DNA of 64,000 nt from Spongospora subterranea f. sp. subterranea (taxonomy: Eukaryota; Endomyxa: Phytomyxea; Phytomyxea; Plasmodiophorida): assembly GCA_049724395.1 (NCBI GenBank), contig JAUGWO010000123.1, positions 26,796 through 90,795 of the forward strand, written 5' to 3'. The notes beneath the pieces were generated by a model that had not been told where the DNA came from, did not search any database, and saw only the letters and a program-made list of their open reading frames with translations. Position 1 is the first letter of the stretch. Each line of letters opens with the position of its first letter. Of the stretch, positions 1-10,791 are shown piece after piece. The translations under genes and the position numbers were made by a program.

Positions 1-638
1 TACTAATTTCAGTGGTGAGATCTGTGTTCAAGGGAATGAATCAAGGCGGAACTGCACCTAGATCGCCCGATATGATCTCCCATATCGCTAATGTGTTCTT
101 GTCGGTAAGGCAAACGAGCCATCTCTCGTCCTCCGATATCGACAATATCCGCACGAACTCCCCGTTATATCCTGCTGAATCAATCGGCAACCGGTTGCGA
201 TTGAAGGCGCCTTTGCCTGATACCGAAACGGGACAGTTCAATACGGCGGTTGAGATCCCAAAGACATATCGGCGAATCCGATGCGGACGCCTGATGATGA
301 GAAGCCATCTCTCCGGTGGCCATCAACTGACCCGACGACGACCTACGCCAACCGGTCAGGCCGAGCGACGGGCGATATGACATGGTTTTACCTACAGGGA
401 CATTGCCGAGATATCGTGACGATGACCGTGAAGGATCGTCTGTTGGGTGGAGTCGGCCATGCTGGCGATAACGATGACTGTTGGGAAAGCGGACGATGGG
501 CGATCGAGCGGTTATGGCCACAAAAACTATGGGCCCATCCATACCTTGGCCGATTGGGTATATGATCGTATCTGATGATCGGGGATAGTACGACACCGTC
601 GATGGATATGCGCCATGATACCCCATCATCGTCAACAG
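1..638 (-). CDS. CFAP52: CFAP52-like WD40 flagellar protein, partial at left edge
   Basis: Splicing the minus strand gives one continuous WD40 frame. Visible exons are 545-638, 396-477, 224-342 and from 174 leftward; introns are 478-544 (67 nt), 343-395 (53 nt) and 175-223 (49 nt), all GT...AG and all frame-preserving. The product has the CFAP52/WDR16 N-terminal pattern: MMGYHG, then IIYPIGQ, then HGHRHDIS, then GQLMATGE followed by ICLWDLNRR, then LAIWEI. CFAP52 is a microtubule inner protein of axonemal doublets. About 140 residues of a roughly 600-residue family are present, so most of the gene lies beyond the window. The frame stops at 41 unless another splice removes it. An exon ending at 759, joined over 639-758, is possible but weak, so the start codon is unresolved. 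Another WD40 or EML-type protein is the main alternative. Confidence 0.72.
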
Positions 639-2089
639 CTGCAAATGACGCCCGGTCGAGGAAATCGCCAGCTTGCCTTCGTCGGTTTCGCCAGCTGGCG
701 AAGCCCCCTTCGTGCATTGCGGAGCGGATGGCGACAACGGCTCATCGTTTCCGAATACCTGGCGGTGATGGCCAACAGCACCAGCACGAGATCTCCCTGA
801 TTTGATCCCAGCCCGGTTCATTATCCCCGGCGACAGGTTAGTTTGGCCACAAGTGCAGTCTGTCAAGTGTTGGACTGGAGTTGGCCGCCCATCAGTGACC
901 AGCTGCATGGACCCGGGGTCATCGCTTCATTCACAGGCGATATATATCAAGACCTGCCCTTCCTCTCCCATTTCTCAACGAGCACAGACGAATGTGGAAG
1001 TTTCTCGACTCGGATTTGAATGCGTTTGTCAACTCCGAACAAGTTTGACCCATAGTTGACCCCCACGATCACACACAGAGACACCTCTGCTCTCCTAAAC
1101 AGTAAACCGACACTACTCAACAATTTGCTAACCATGGATTTAAGCTGACTGACATTCAGGCGCTAACCTCCCACCCTCGTCCAAACGATGTGCTCCAGTC
1201 ATGTCGCCGGACCACAGGATGACTCCCGATCAAGAAAATGGTATTCGCTCAAGAAGCAGCTCTTCATGCCGTCCAAGCTGAAGAACGCAAACGATCACGA
1301 GAAGAGAGAGAGACAACGCTATCCGCAACTATGATTGGTGACTTATGGAGACATTTGATCGAAAAGGAGGCGTCAAACGACTCCACAGGACGACGACGCG
1401 TCCCAAAACTGTTTCAGGTCGGAAAACATTAACCAAGAAAGGCAGATCAAATCTGTTGAGATAGTATTGATGATTTTATTTGAAATCGGTTAAACCCTCT
1501 GGGGGTTCAACGAGCCTGGATAATACTGGTAAATGAGGAAAGTCATCGGTTCAGCGGCGTGCTGAGCTGCGGGTGATGGACTTCAGCGTTTGGGCCAGGA
1601 TGGCCAGGGGTGATCTTGCAGTTGACAGCAGTGAGTGCGGTTGGGTCCACTTCCATCCTTCTTTTGGGGTGTTTTTTTCAGGCCACCTCTGCTGACGACT
1701 CCAGGACCAATCAAACTGAAACGACCCATTCGAAAAGGGGGAGGGCCAATGCTCTTTGGATGAATTTTTCTAATTGAGAATTATAGCTGACACTACTTGA
1801 TTGTCTAACGAGTTCGCCAGAAATTTGCTTGAGAAAACCACCGGTGCGGTCTGCTGTTTCCATAACCAAAACCAAAATGATCGATAAAATGGAGCAATAC
1901 TTGTTGTAATTGTAACGGATTTGCAGATTGATTGATCGATCTGGTCGTTTCTGGCTCTCTGGAATATCTCTGGATATTTTCAATCGTGTATTGGATAGTC
2001 TGCCGGTATTTAGGGGGGTGGGCTCCACATCGCCCTCACAAATATCTACTACTCATATCTGCGATTGATACAATGACCATCATCGTGAT
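639..2089. other. intergenic stretch with small unassigned ORFs
   Basis: This separates the CFAP52-like gene (-) from the lectin-like gene (+). It may hold the first exon and promoter of the CFAP52-like gene near 759-830. An ATG frame at 1238-1432 (+) encodes 64 residues rich in Glu and Arg, with no recognisable domain. I see no other coding signal. Confidence 0.4.
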
Positions 2090-3077
2090 ATGAAGGAAAC
2101 CGGGGCCATTGCAGTCATAATTGTGGTCGCCATATATGGCGTCGTGGCGGGTGGTTTCCCATCGTCGTTCACGTTCCGAGGAAACGAGACGATCCCGATG
2201 AGGATTTCGTGCGGATCCCCATTGACCACAACAACATTTCCATCTGCCACTCGATCTCGTTTGACGTCGACGAGCGCCTCGATCCCTTCGACCGCTCTAT
2301 CGCCACCGTATTCTCGCGCGTCTTCCAGTTCCGCTCCCGGTTCCTCTCTCGCCCCCTCCGCTTCATTTCGCAGCTCTTTCCAGCTCCTCATTCAGCTCTT
2401 CAAGTTCGTCTTTGAGCCCTTCGATCTTGTCTTTAAGCTCTTGGAGTTCGTATCTCAGCCGTTCCAGTTCTTCTCGTGGTTCCTCTGTCAGTTCCTCAGG
2501 CGGCTCCTCCAGCAGTCCCTCCAGTTGGTCTGGCAGTTTTTCCAGTTCCTCCGACTCTTCCTCTATCCCATCATCATCTGTTCTAACCGATCCCCCCAAT
2601 TCCTCCATCGTCATCTCGTCTATCGACCTCGTCTTATACGGTCAGCCCCTATACTCTCCACAACACCATAACTACAGCAATAACCCTCTATGCTATGGCC
2701 AATCCCCTAATATTAAGCCATATATCCAATCCCAGTGCCTATACAAATCGTCATGTTCTATAACGCCATCCGATACCCGATTCCCATTGACGACCTGTTC
2801 CACCTCCGGTCCCCACTATCTCATCGTCCAATTAACCTGCTCATATTCCTCCCCGAAACCCAATCCATTACGGGCCACTCTATCCACCCCATACTCCCCC
2901 GTCCGATTCTTCGTCATATTCGGCCTCTGCGCCCTCGCCATCGCCCTCGTCTTCCTGGTCATGATCCCTCGCGCCAGGCGGATCGCCAAGAAGACCAGGG
3001 CGACCATCGACTACAATCATATGATGGTTCATGGCTATGACCCAACGTTACAAGTCTATATCGGACAAGTCATGTGA
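2090..3077 (+). CDS. Ser-rich membrane protein with SUEL-type lectin-like region, frame-shifted
   Basis: The ATG at 2090 opens a frame with a typical signal peptide (charged start, then AIAVIIVVAIYGVVAG). A Ser/Thr/Pro-rich stretch follows. Near 2380 the Ser-rich reading moves to another frame and continues to a stop at 3077, so one indel or an unseen small intron must lie there. After the Ser-rich linker comes a segment with YGQP, then the Cys pattern CLYKSSCS...LTTC...YLIVQLTC. This matches the second half of galactose/rhamnose-binding SUEL lectin domains. The C-terminus has a transmembrane helix (FFVIFGLCALAIALVFLVMI), a basic stop-transfer stretch (RARRIAKK) and a short tail. Inference: a type I surface glycoprotein with a lectin head on a mucin-like stalk. 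The lectin call rests on Cys spacing alone. The opposite strand of the stalk reads as a coiled coil, which I treat as an artefact of the low-complexity repeat. Confidence 0.5.
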
Positions 3078-3476
3078 ATGTTGGTCCTGACCGCGGGTAA
3101 CGTGGGTCGTGTCAGCGCCAGACAATTGAGGGTGTGACGGGCAGAGCGGTGCCGGGTCGGGTAACGTGATCAGGTGCCGGGGACGTGTCGCCACACGAGT
3201 CAACCCGAATCTATCTATAGATAGTGTCTGTTCCAGTATGTAGCTTTAGCTGGCTTAACTGACCGAATTCACATGGCGACAACCAATTCAACTCAATGAT
3301 CGGCGGTAAAAGCCGTCAACTCCATCATCATCGTCACGACCAATAAATTCTAGATGGTGATTATCATCTCTTATTCAAAGACCCAGAATTTAAACCATTT
3401 CGATTCGTTTTTTGAGTCAGTTTTGATACAAAACATCGAAATTTTCAATCTATGTGGTAAACGAGGTCCCGCCCCT
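3078..3476. other. intergenic, no gene seen
   Basis: Convergent 3' ends of the lectin-like gene (+) and the peroxiredoxin-glutaredoxin gene (-). No conserved frame is visible on either strand. Confidence 0.5.
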
Positions 3477-4280
3477 CTATGCAGCTGCAGGGAATATATC
3501 CTCTCTTTTGACCAGATCACTGTACCCGCCAATGTGTTGCCCGTTCACGAATATCTGTGGGACCTTGTCCTCGCCGGCCACGCCGCGCAGGGCGCTGGTC
3601 TTGAAGTCCTTCCCCATAACCACTTCCTCGTACTCGAGCTTCTTGTCGTCCAGCCAGCGTTTGGCCTTGAAGCAGATCGGACAGTCGTCCCGCGTGAATA
3701 TCGTGATACTCGGAGGGAGATGGATTTCCCCATCATGAAGATAACGCAGCACAGAATCGGCACTGGAAACCTGTGAAAACCAACAAAATTATTCCTCGAA
3801 AAACGCAATGACAACGAGTGATCTGACGCCATATGGATCTCCACCAATGTCAGGCTCCGCTAAGATCTTGTCGATAATTCCGTCGCGAGCCACCATGGCG
3901 TAGCGACGGGAACGGTGACCGAACCCCAGATCGGATTTATCCAACAACATGTTCATCGATTTCGTGAACAATCCGTTCCCGTCCGATAGGAACATGAAAT
4001 CGGGGTCGTCGATGGCGAACGACGATTGCCACGCTTTCATGACATAGGCGTCGTTCACGCTGATACACACAATCCGGTCGATATCCAGGCCCTTGAACCA
4101 GCGAAACAGGGTGTGGAATCGGGGGACGTGGAACCCGGTACACGTCGGCGTGAACGCGCCAGGAACGGCGAACACCACAACGGATTTGCCCGCGAATATG
4201 TCGCGGGTCGATAGTTTCACCAATGAGGCATCGCGAACCGAATAGAACGACCCCTGGGGAATTGGCTCGCCTTCCGTCAT
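3477..4280 (-). CDS. hybrid peroxiredoxin (Prx5 type)-glutaredoxin
   Basis: Two exons, 4280-3828 and 3770-3477, joined in phase 0 over a 57-nt intron (3771-3827), give 248 residues. Residues 1-150 are a Prx5/AhpE-type thiol peroxidase with the peroxidatic Cys in PGAFTPTCTGF (Cys47). Residues from about 152 are a glutaredoxin with dithiol motif CPIC, cis-Pro loop KVPQIF and glutathione-binding HIGGYSDL. The splice falls exactly at the domain linker (GDPYG joined to VSSADSVLRYL), which matches bacterial fused Prx-Grx enzymes of about 240 residues. The expected role is glutathione-dependent reduction of H2O2 and alkyl hydroperoxides within a single chain. No targeting peptide is obvious, so a cytosolic location is likely. 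It begins 129 bp downstream of the TRM11 stop, on the same strand. The spliceosomal intron shows that it is a host gene and not bacterial contamination. Confidence 0.9.
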
Positions 4281-4409
4281 CAGATGAACGGAAATGAATG
4301 AATTACTTTCCGGGGACCGGAGGACGGGCGAAAAAACGCGATGAATTGGGGAAAAAACTGAAACGGCGTTGAATTGTTGGAGGAAAATGGATTATATTAG
4401 GAGCTTATG

Positions 4410-6055
4410 TTAGGGAGATGATGATGAAGGAATCCTGATCATCGTGATGAGGTAGCGGTGTAGGCCGGCGGCGCAGACTTGCTGCGACATTGCGATCGGG
4501 CGAAGATCAGGATGGGCCGGCAAATTCGACTCGTGGAAATCGGCGCCGGCCGGCAGCAGATAGACGAGACGAGCGCCTGACAGGACGGGGGATTCAGCGA
4601 TCGACAAACGTGAGACGAGAGATAAAACGACGATTTCTTTCACCTATACGAAGATGGCGAGCGGAGAACGCCAGTAGATCGGTCATGACGTCGTCAACAG
4701 GATACGCACGGGTCGGAGGATGATGGCTGTTCCAACTGAAAAAAAACATAGGTCGGCCGTGGCGTTGTCACAACGGAAACATTTCCCCCAGATCCTACAA
4801 TTGGGCGTCGACCGTCTTCCCGCTGACCCGTTCCCGGTCCGATCCGCTCCTTCTCGCTCTGCGAGAACAAACAGTCAGGTCGCCGTCGATCGTGGGCAGG
4901 AACCCGCAGATCTTACCCGGCGCGAATACCATATGGAGGATCGGTCACGATCCCGTCTAGTTGCATCGATCCCCTCCAAACCTGAATTCAGAAAGCCGAT
5001 GGGCGTTTTCTTCCGAGACATTCACGGAAACCGTTCAGACCGGAATGGAAATATCAGCGCGGACGATGTCGCCACGAGGCAGATGGTATTGCGAGAAATT
5101 CGACCTGATAGCGATGAACGATCGGGATCGAAAAAAGGATCTGAGAAAAAAAGTACCGGTAATTGACGCCGCCTTTCCCATGGACCACATTCCAGTCGAT
5201 GTCGTTGCCGAATACGACGGCGCCGAACGCGGCGCAGGCGATGAGGAGCGAGCCGGTGCCGGCGAACGGGTCCATAATCAACGACGCGGCCGTCGCCTGG
5301 ACCTGGTTGGCCATGAGCTGGGCCAGCTGCGCGTCGGTCGATGTGGGCCCGATGTAGACGCGCGTCTTCAGCGAATATTCCAGCGAATGGGGACGAATCG
5401 ACAACAGACGCGCGAAGAAGCATCGCCTCAAACCGCGCTCGCGATCGCCATCGTCAAATCCTGTGGCACGTTTGAACAGAACAAACGCGGTTGAAAATCA
5501 GGAGATTTCACCGTAATCGCAGTAAATCGTGAACTGAATATCGGGATCGCGTAATCTGATCGGATTGGGGAAGTTGAGGGATTTCATGAAATCGCCAACG
5601 ATCAGGCGCGATTCCGATTCAGGGAGTTTCTTGCCGAAGGTTTTGAATCGGATGCAGAGGGATTGGTTCGGGGCCGGTGACGACGACGGGGTCCGAGCGA
5701 GGAACGCGACGGCCTCGTCGAGGAGATGGCGATACGATATCGTCGACGACGCCCATAATCGCGATATGTTCTCGATCAGGACCGCCCTGGCGCAGATCGA
5801 TTGGCAGACGCCGTCGTCGGGCAACGACACGACCAGATATGGACAGTCCTGAATATACGGGGGGTCAGACGCGATGTGTTGTCGGCGATTGGATTCCGCG
5901 ACCTGATCGAGTTGATCTGGGAGTTGAACGGTGTCGATATCGAACAGATTGAACAGCGATTTCACTTCCTGTAGGCGGAAATCGCCATAGTGTTTGATAT
6001 CGGGCGTCGCCAACCAGATGATGTACAAGGGACGATCGTCATCGCAGGACGGCAT
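4410..6055 (-). CDS. TRMT11: tRNA (guanine-N2-)-methyltransferase TRM11
   Basis: Seven exons (6055-5512, 5460-5157, 5104-5041, 4981-4917, 4858-4799, 4735-4644, 4576-4410) are separated by introns of 51-67 nt. Every junction keeps frame, giving 431 residues, the usual size of Trm11. An N-terminal THUMP-like region precedes the Rossmann methyltransferase. Motifs seen are IGPTSTDAQLAQLMANQ, the SAM-binding DPFAGTGSLL, the acidic loop GNDIDW, then NFSQYHL, the catalytic TDPPYGIRAGAR, and a C-terminal LVYLLPAG. With its partner TRM112 the enzyme makes N2-methylguanosine at position 10 of several tRNAs. The start chosen is the ATG at 6055, just before the conserved LYIIWL; an upstream in-frame ATG at 6148 would add 31 residues. 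Nothing looks broken. Confidence 0.95.
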
Positions 6056-6600
6056 TGATCGCCCCCCTTCAATTTTCAGATTTCGCCCACAGGCCCAAGT
6101 TGGGCGCGACCAGCTCACGGACTCCGTCGCGGACAATTGCACACTCATCGCCAACGGAATGTGATCCGGAGAACAACTTGGCTTGGTGTGGTTTATCAGA
6201 ACTGCGATATCAACTTAAGAGCAAATGACTTCCAGAACCAATCCGTTTTCAGTTTGATGTTCTAAACTTGATCATAAAATTGGAAATTGATTTTTCCAAG
6301 TAACGAATTTTCATTTTAATTCCCTAAATACGACAGGAAAACAAAAACAATGATTCGCAACGATGAGGGTCGACGCTCTTTAAAACCTGATCAAGTGGGT
6401 TCAACGACGAGAGGGTGTTGATGGAATATCCACAAAACCTGTGGGATTGTACGGATTTTGAACGGTTGAAATCGCAAATCAGGGATTAAACCAGAGATAG
6501 AGAGAGATAATCTCATCGATATATTCTGTGCGATCAAACGACAATTTCTGTGATGTTTCTACAGTAATTGTAATATCGTTTACGAAAGTTGGTGTGTGTA
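6056..6600. other. AT-rich intergenic region
   Basis: Lies between the CCT7 stop and the TRM11 start, both minus-strand genes, so it should contain the CCT7 3' end and the TRM11 promoter. No conserved frame or repeat is seen. Confidence 0.5.
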
Positions 6601-8206
6601 TTACATTTGCGGGCTTCCCTGATTGGGCAATCCTTCGCTCTTGGGATTACGAACCGTCTCGTCCACCGAAAGGATGACCAGGGCCGCCTCGGTCGCCGCC
6701 GCCAGCGCGTTCTGCTTAATCAGCGCCGGTTCCCAGATGAACGCCTTGAACGCATCCAACGTGCCCTGATTGTCGACGTCAACGCCCTCCCACGTCATTC
6801 CCTGAGCGTGTGCCGCCCGTAATTCCGACACGACCTCGGTTGCATCGAACCCGGCGTTTTGCGCCAACTGCCGCGGGATGCATTCCAGCGCTCGAGCGTA
6901 GGCCGCCATGATCAACTGCTGCTTGCCCTTAATCGTCGACGCGTGTTCGCGAATCGACCGCGACAGCTGCATTTCGATCGAACCGGCGCCTCCGACGACG
7001 GACTGGTGCTGGAGCGTTCTCTTGACGATCATGATGGCGTCGTGGAGGGATCGTTCGGTCTCGGCGATGAACTGTTCGGCGCCACCGCGTAGGATCAGGG
7101 TCGCCGTCTTGGCGGTCGGGCAGCCCGTGAACACGTTGTACCGTTCGCTGCCGATCTGGCGCTCCTCGAACTGCTGGCAGTGGCCCAAGACGTCGGCGGA
7201 CAGGTCCTGGAGCGAGGTCTGGAGCTTCGCCCCGGTCGCCTGGCAGACGCGCTTCAGGTCGGCGTCTGGGACGCGTCCGCTGCAGTGCAGGTCGCGGTCG
7301 GCGAAGAACTGTGTGGCTAGGTCGCCAAATCGGCAGACGCGACAGGATAATGTTGGCGCCAGATGCGGCGATCAGCTCCAGTTTATCGTAGATGATCTTC
7401 CACTCAGCATCGACGATCGACTGATACTGGTCCGGGTTGCTGATGCGAACTTCGGCGTTCTCCTTCTCGGATTTCAACTCCAGCTCGACGTTCAGGACGA
7501 CAACCTTGCCACCGGCGAACTGCTTCGGCTGCTGTTCGAACCCGGCGTAGGAGAAGGTCTTCTTGAAGGCGACGCCCTTGATCAATAGCGAATCGGTGAC
7601 ACTTCCGCCGGCGACTTTCTTCATTCCGATCAGGTCGAGGTCGATCTGTTTCGGGTCCAGCGACAGGACGGCGTCCACGACCAGCGGGGCGAAGAACGTC
7701 TTGTAATCGCCGATCAGTTTCGAGTTGAGCGACGTCTGCGCGCAGTTCTCCAGCATCACCCGGCGCTCGCTCCCTTCTTGGTTGAAGTTGACGGCCAACT
7801 TGGCGATAACGGCCAGGGCGTGATTAAGGGCGGCGCGGTACCCTCGCATGATGACCTGCGGGTGGACACCGTCCTCGATGAAGGGTTTGGCCTGTTTCAG
7901 GAAGGCGGCCGACAGTAGACAGACCGAGGTCGTCCCATCGCCGACTTCGTCGTCCTGTGATCTGGCGACATCGACGAGCGTCTTGGCGGCCGGATGGACA
8001 ATATCTAATAGTTTGATGATCGTAGCGCCATCGTTGCTGATCGTGACTCCGGATTTCGAGTGGATCAGTTTGTCCATTCCCCGCGGGCCCAATGTCGTCC
8101 CTAATATGTCGACGACGGCCTGAACGGCGTTGATATTGGATATGAGCTGGGGACGGCCCTGGGACACGTCCGTACCCGACTTCAATAGGATGATAGTCGG
8201 TTGCAT
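6601..8206 (-). CDS. CCT7: T-complex protein 1 subunit eta, with one frameshift
   Basis: An intronless gene. The frame from ATG 8206 carries the group II chaperonin signatures [21 protein letters not shown] and EVGDGTTSV, and the apical-domain run [14 protein letters not shown] that is typical of the eta subunit. At 7327-7329 (AAA on the plus strand) one extra base throws the frame. The correct sequence resumes at once in another frame ([12 protein letters not shown]) and runs to the stop at 6601 through [17 protein letters not shown] and GVDVDNQGT. Removing one base gives 534 residues, the normal family length. CCT7 is one of eight subunits of the cytosolic TRiC chaperonin that folds actin and tubulin. 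Because the gene is essential and otherwise perfect, a sequencing indel is more likely than a true lesion. Confidence 0.93.
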
Positions 8207-9450
8207 TGGGAGAGATGATCGACTAGGGCCGCTATATCGCTGTGTGTCTGGGATTTGGCGATTCGGCTGGAGACACGCTGCCGGTCGACCTGATGGTGGT
8301 TATGAAGCGGTGAGTGAACGCCCGGCGGCCACGTTGGGCAGGTCCGCACGGACTACCAGGGGTGGAACATTATCTCCACTGTAATCCAGTGGTCTCATGG
8401 CTCCACTTAACTGTATGCCATCCTACACTGACCAGCCGCACTCCTGGACTGTACGCAGGGTCAGAGGCCCCGGTGATTTCCAACTGCAGTGCAGTACAGT
8501 CGCACTACAGTATTATATACACTATCACTGTACACATGATGAAAGTGCGCCACTCAAAATCCGGGTTTTTGAGTAAAATCGGTTATTTTTTGAAAATGAC
8601 TGGTTTGGTTGCCAAATTTTCAACTCAGTCATTATTGCTCAGATTGGGCCCGGAATAGGCTCATTCAACTGGTTCTTGTAGGTGCGATTGCAATCATTGA
8701 ACATTGGTTTGTGGAGATGGCGACCGAGTATTACGAGGTCTGAACCATTCTGCGCATTTGAATACACAATTGGTTGTAATCGTGACACGACTGAACAAGC
8801 TCGCCGTTGCCGCTAAGAAAGTGAGAGATGTAGCGCCCATGAAGTGTGCTATCTCATCAACCATTTCGACGATTGCGGCTGTTGCGGGAGTTCTCGTTCA
8901 CCTGTCTGATAAGGATCTATCTGATGACAAAGACCAAGCAGACAACGAATCGCCTTGGGAACAAGACGTCGGCTCGCTCTGAGTATTGGTCGGACAGCGA
9001 ATCCGAACAAAATCAAACTGTGTCAGCTGCGCCGGTGCATGCGTTTCCATAGGGCGCTCATAAACGTCGCCGACGATCTGATGGAACTAGTGAAAGAACA
9101 TGGTACCGGACAAATGAGAGGATCAAGAAAACTCGCCAGAATAATCACAGCGTTTTGGACTTCTTTCAACGGAATTTTGAACCGGCAATGGCCACACCCT
9201 CGAATGAGGACGTAAGGCTGCCGTCTGGCGATGGCGACGTTGCCCCCACCACCGCTGTTTGACGATGAGTATATTTGTGAGATCCTGGAGAACAACGCTG
9301 GTGTTGTACCTTCATCAGATATATCGGAATATACTGTAGTTGCAATACATTTACCGAGAAGGACGAGAAATTTCTTAAGGACTCGATCAAGCAGAGGCAG
9401 AATTTGGCAAATCAAGGGTCAGTTGAGTTAGAGTTATACTGTATCTTTTA
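8207..9450. other. intergenic region with decayed coding traces
   Basis: Upstream of CCT7. Short frames at 8704-9215 (+) and around 9330-9450 (+) have protein-like composition but many breaks and no recognisable domain. They may be the eroded N-terminal part of the transposase relic that follows. No other feature can be supported. Confidence 0.35.
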
Positions 9451-10092
9451 CAATTCATCCTGATATGGCGATGAAGGTGAATGCATTGTGATATTGAGGA
9501 CGGCCGAGCACTTTGTACGACATCAAGTAGGAAAACAGATGAGCAGCAGCAAGGGTTCATCGTTGGCCGCTGTTAACATCTTGAACACGAGTAGCTTATA
9601 TTGAGCACGCAAGGTTCGGGAGAGTGCAATTGAGTTCAAACGTACCGGGGATATTGTGCACTCAAGACAGGGCAAACAATCCAAATAGCAACGGATAATC
9701 GATATTGATTGGGTCCGCCGTGATTTTCAAGCCATGGCCGAGGAGCGTCGCCGATTGTCGACAAAGTCCTTTCATTTTGTGTTGAGTAATGACTTAGAAT
9801 CGAATGGCTTTGAAACGGTGTTAACAAAAACGTCACGAAAATAGGTGACGACCGATTCACGATTTCGGCGTCACAACCGTAAACTACACCATCTTAACCC
9901 GAAAATAACACATGGTGTTGAGTTTGAAATTCCCTAAATTTTTTATTAAATTGAAGTTTCTGCCAAAATCTAAATACAACACCACTTCCAATACAACACC
10001 ATGGTGCTGTATTCGAATAGTACACCTGGTTTTATTATCGTATCAGTCGTAGAATTTGACATAGCTTGATGGGGGAATTCGACATCGCTGGA

Positions 10093-10650
10093 CTATTCTG
10101 GCATCATTCGGATACCATAGTACCCTTTTGATTGTTCGAGTTCAACATCCTGAGTAGCCGCAGGAACTGCATACAGAACCGAAGACGTGGCCTCTGCGTT
10201 TACGACTTTGATATTCCAATTCTTCTTGATTGAAACGGCATAAATCTCCAACTCCTCTGCGGCAGTATCTTGCTCCAGTTCAGCATAATATGATTCACTG
10301 GTAATGTCTTGCAGCTCTGGAACCGATCTCATGAAATGCAAAAGCTCCGTTTTGTAGTCTTCCCAAGCAGACTCGTTGCCATCCACTTCACGTGCGATGC
10401 ACATGTATAAGCTCGCCTTTTCCGAATCGGGTAAATACCAGTTTGGAGGTTCGAATGTTTCTTCAACCAGTACTGATTCGGTATCAATATAGGACGAGTA
10501 CAGATCATTCCAGGAGTCGAGATCAAAGGAAGGCTCGAAGAGCGCTTTCAGTGGCGGATGCAGCAGGCTAAGATCAAACGACCTTTTAGGTACAAGACCA
10601 CAAATCAAAAAAGCGTTTGTAATTTGTTCGACTGTTTTGGTTTTTGTCAA
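10093..10650 (-). CDS. hypothetical protein inside the inserted element
   Basis: An open frame of 185 residues starting at ATG 10650 (MTKTKTVEQITNAFLICGLV). No conserved domain is recognised. It is acidic and mostly hydrophilic, with no signal peptide or membrane segment. Its first third (VPKRSFDLSLLHPPLKALFE) lies in the left arm of a near-perfect inverted repeat, so the same peptide is also encoded on the plus strand at about 10695-10790. The TVEQITNAFLICGLV start resembles the C-terminal part of some pogo/Tc1-type DDE transposases, which would make it a truncated transposase; that is a guess. The frame is complete and sits entirely within the element's terminal repeats. Confidence 0.4.
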   Translation of the reverse strand: MTKTKTVEQITNAFLICGLVPKRSFDLSLLHPPLKALFEPSFDLDSWNDLYSSYIDTESVLVEETFEPPNWYLPDSEKASLYMCIAREVDGNESAWEDYKTELLHFMRSVPELQDITSESYYAELEQDTAAEELEIYAVSIKKNWNIKVVNAEATSSVLYAVPAATQDVELEQSKGYYGIRMMPE

Positions 10651-10791
10651 TTCAACGATCCAGTGGAAGACAGATATATTTTTTTGATAATTGTGGTCTT
10701 GTACCTAAAAGGTGTTTTGATCTTAGCCTGCTGCATCTGCCACTGAAAGCGCTCTTCGAGCCTTCCTTTAATCTCGATTCCTGGAATGATC
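10503..10791. repeat. 100-bp internal inverted repeat with 89-bp spacer
   Basis: Arms 10503-10602 and 10692-10791 are reverse complements with only scattered mismatches. Each contains the peptide-coding block LFEPSF..DSWND in opposite orientation. The arrangement would form a large hairpin and could yield double-stranded RNA if transcribed. Confidence 0.85.

Noticed and set aside
180-908. 242-residue open frame on the minus strand
   Set aside because: It runs through three introns of the CFAP52-like gene; only parts of it coincide with real exons.
2363-2614. Minus-strand frame reading as a strong Glu/Leu coiled coil
   Set aside because: It is the antisense of the Ser-rich stalk. The plus strand has the signal peptide, Cys pattern and transmembrane helix; the coiled coil has no supported flanking exons.
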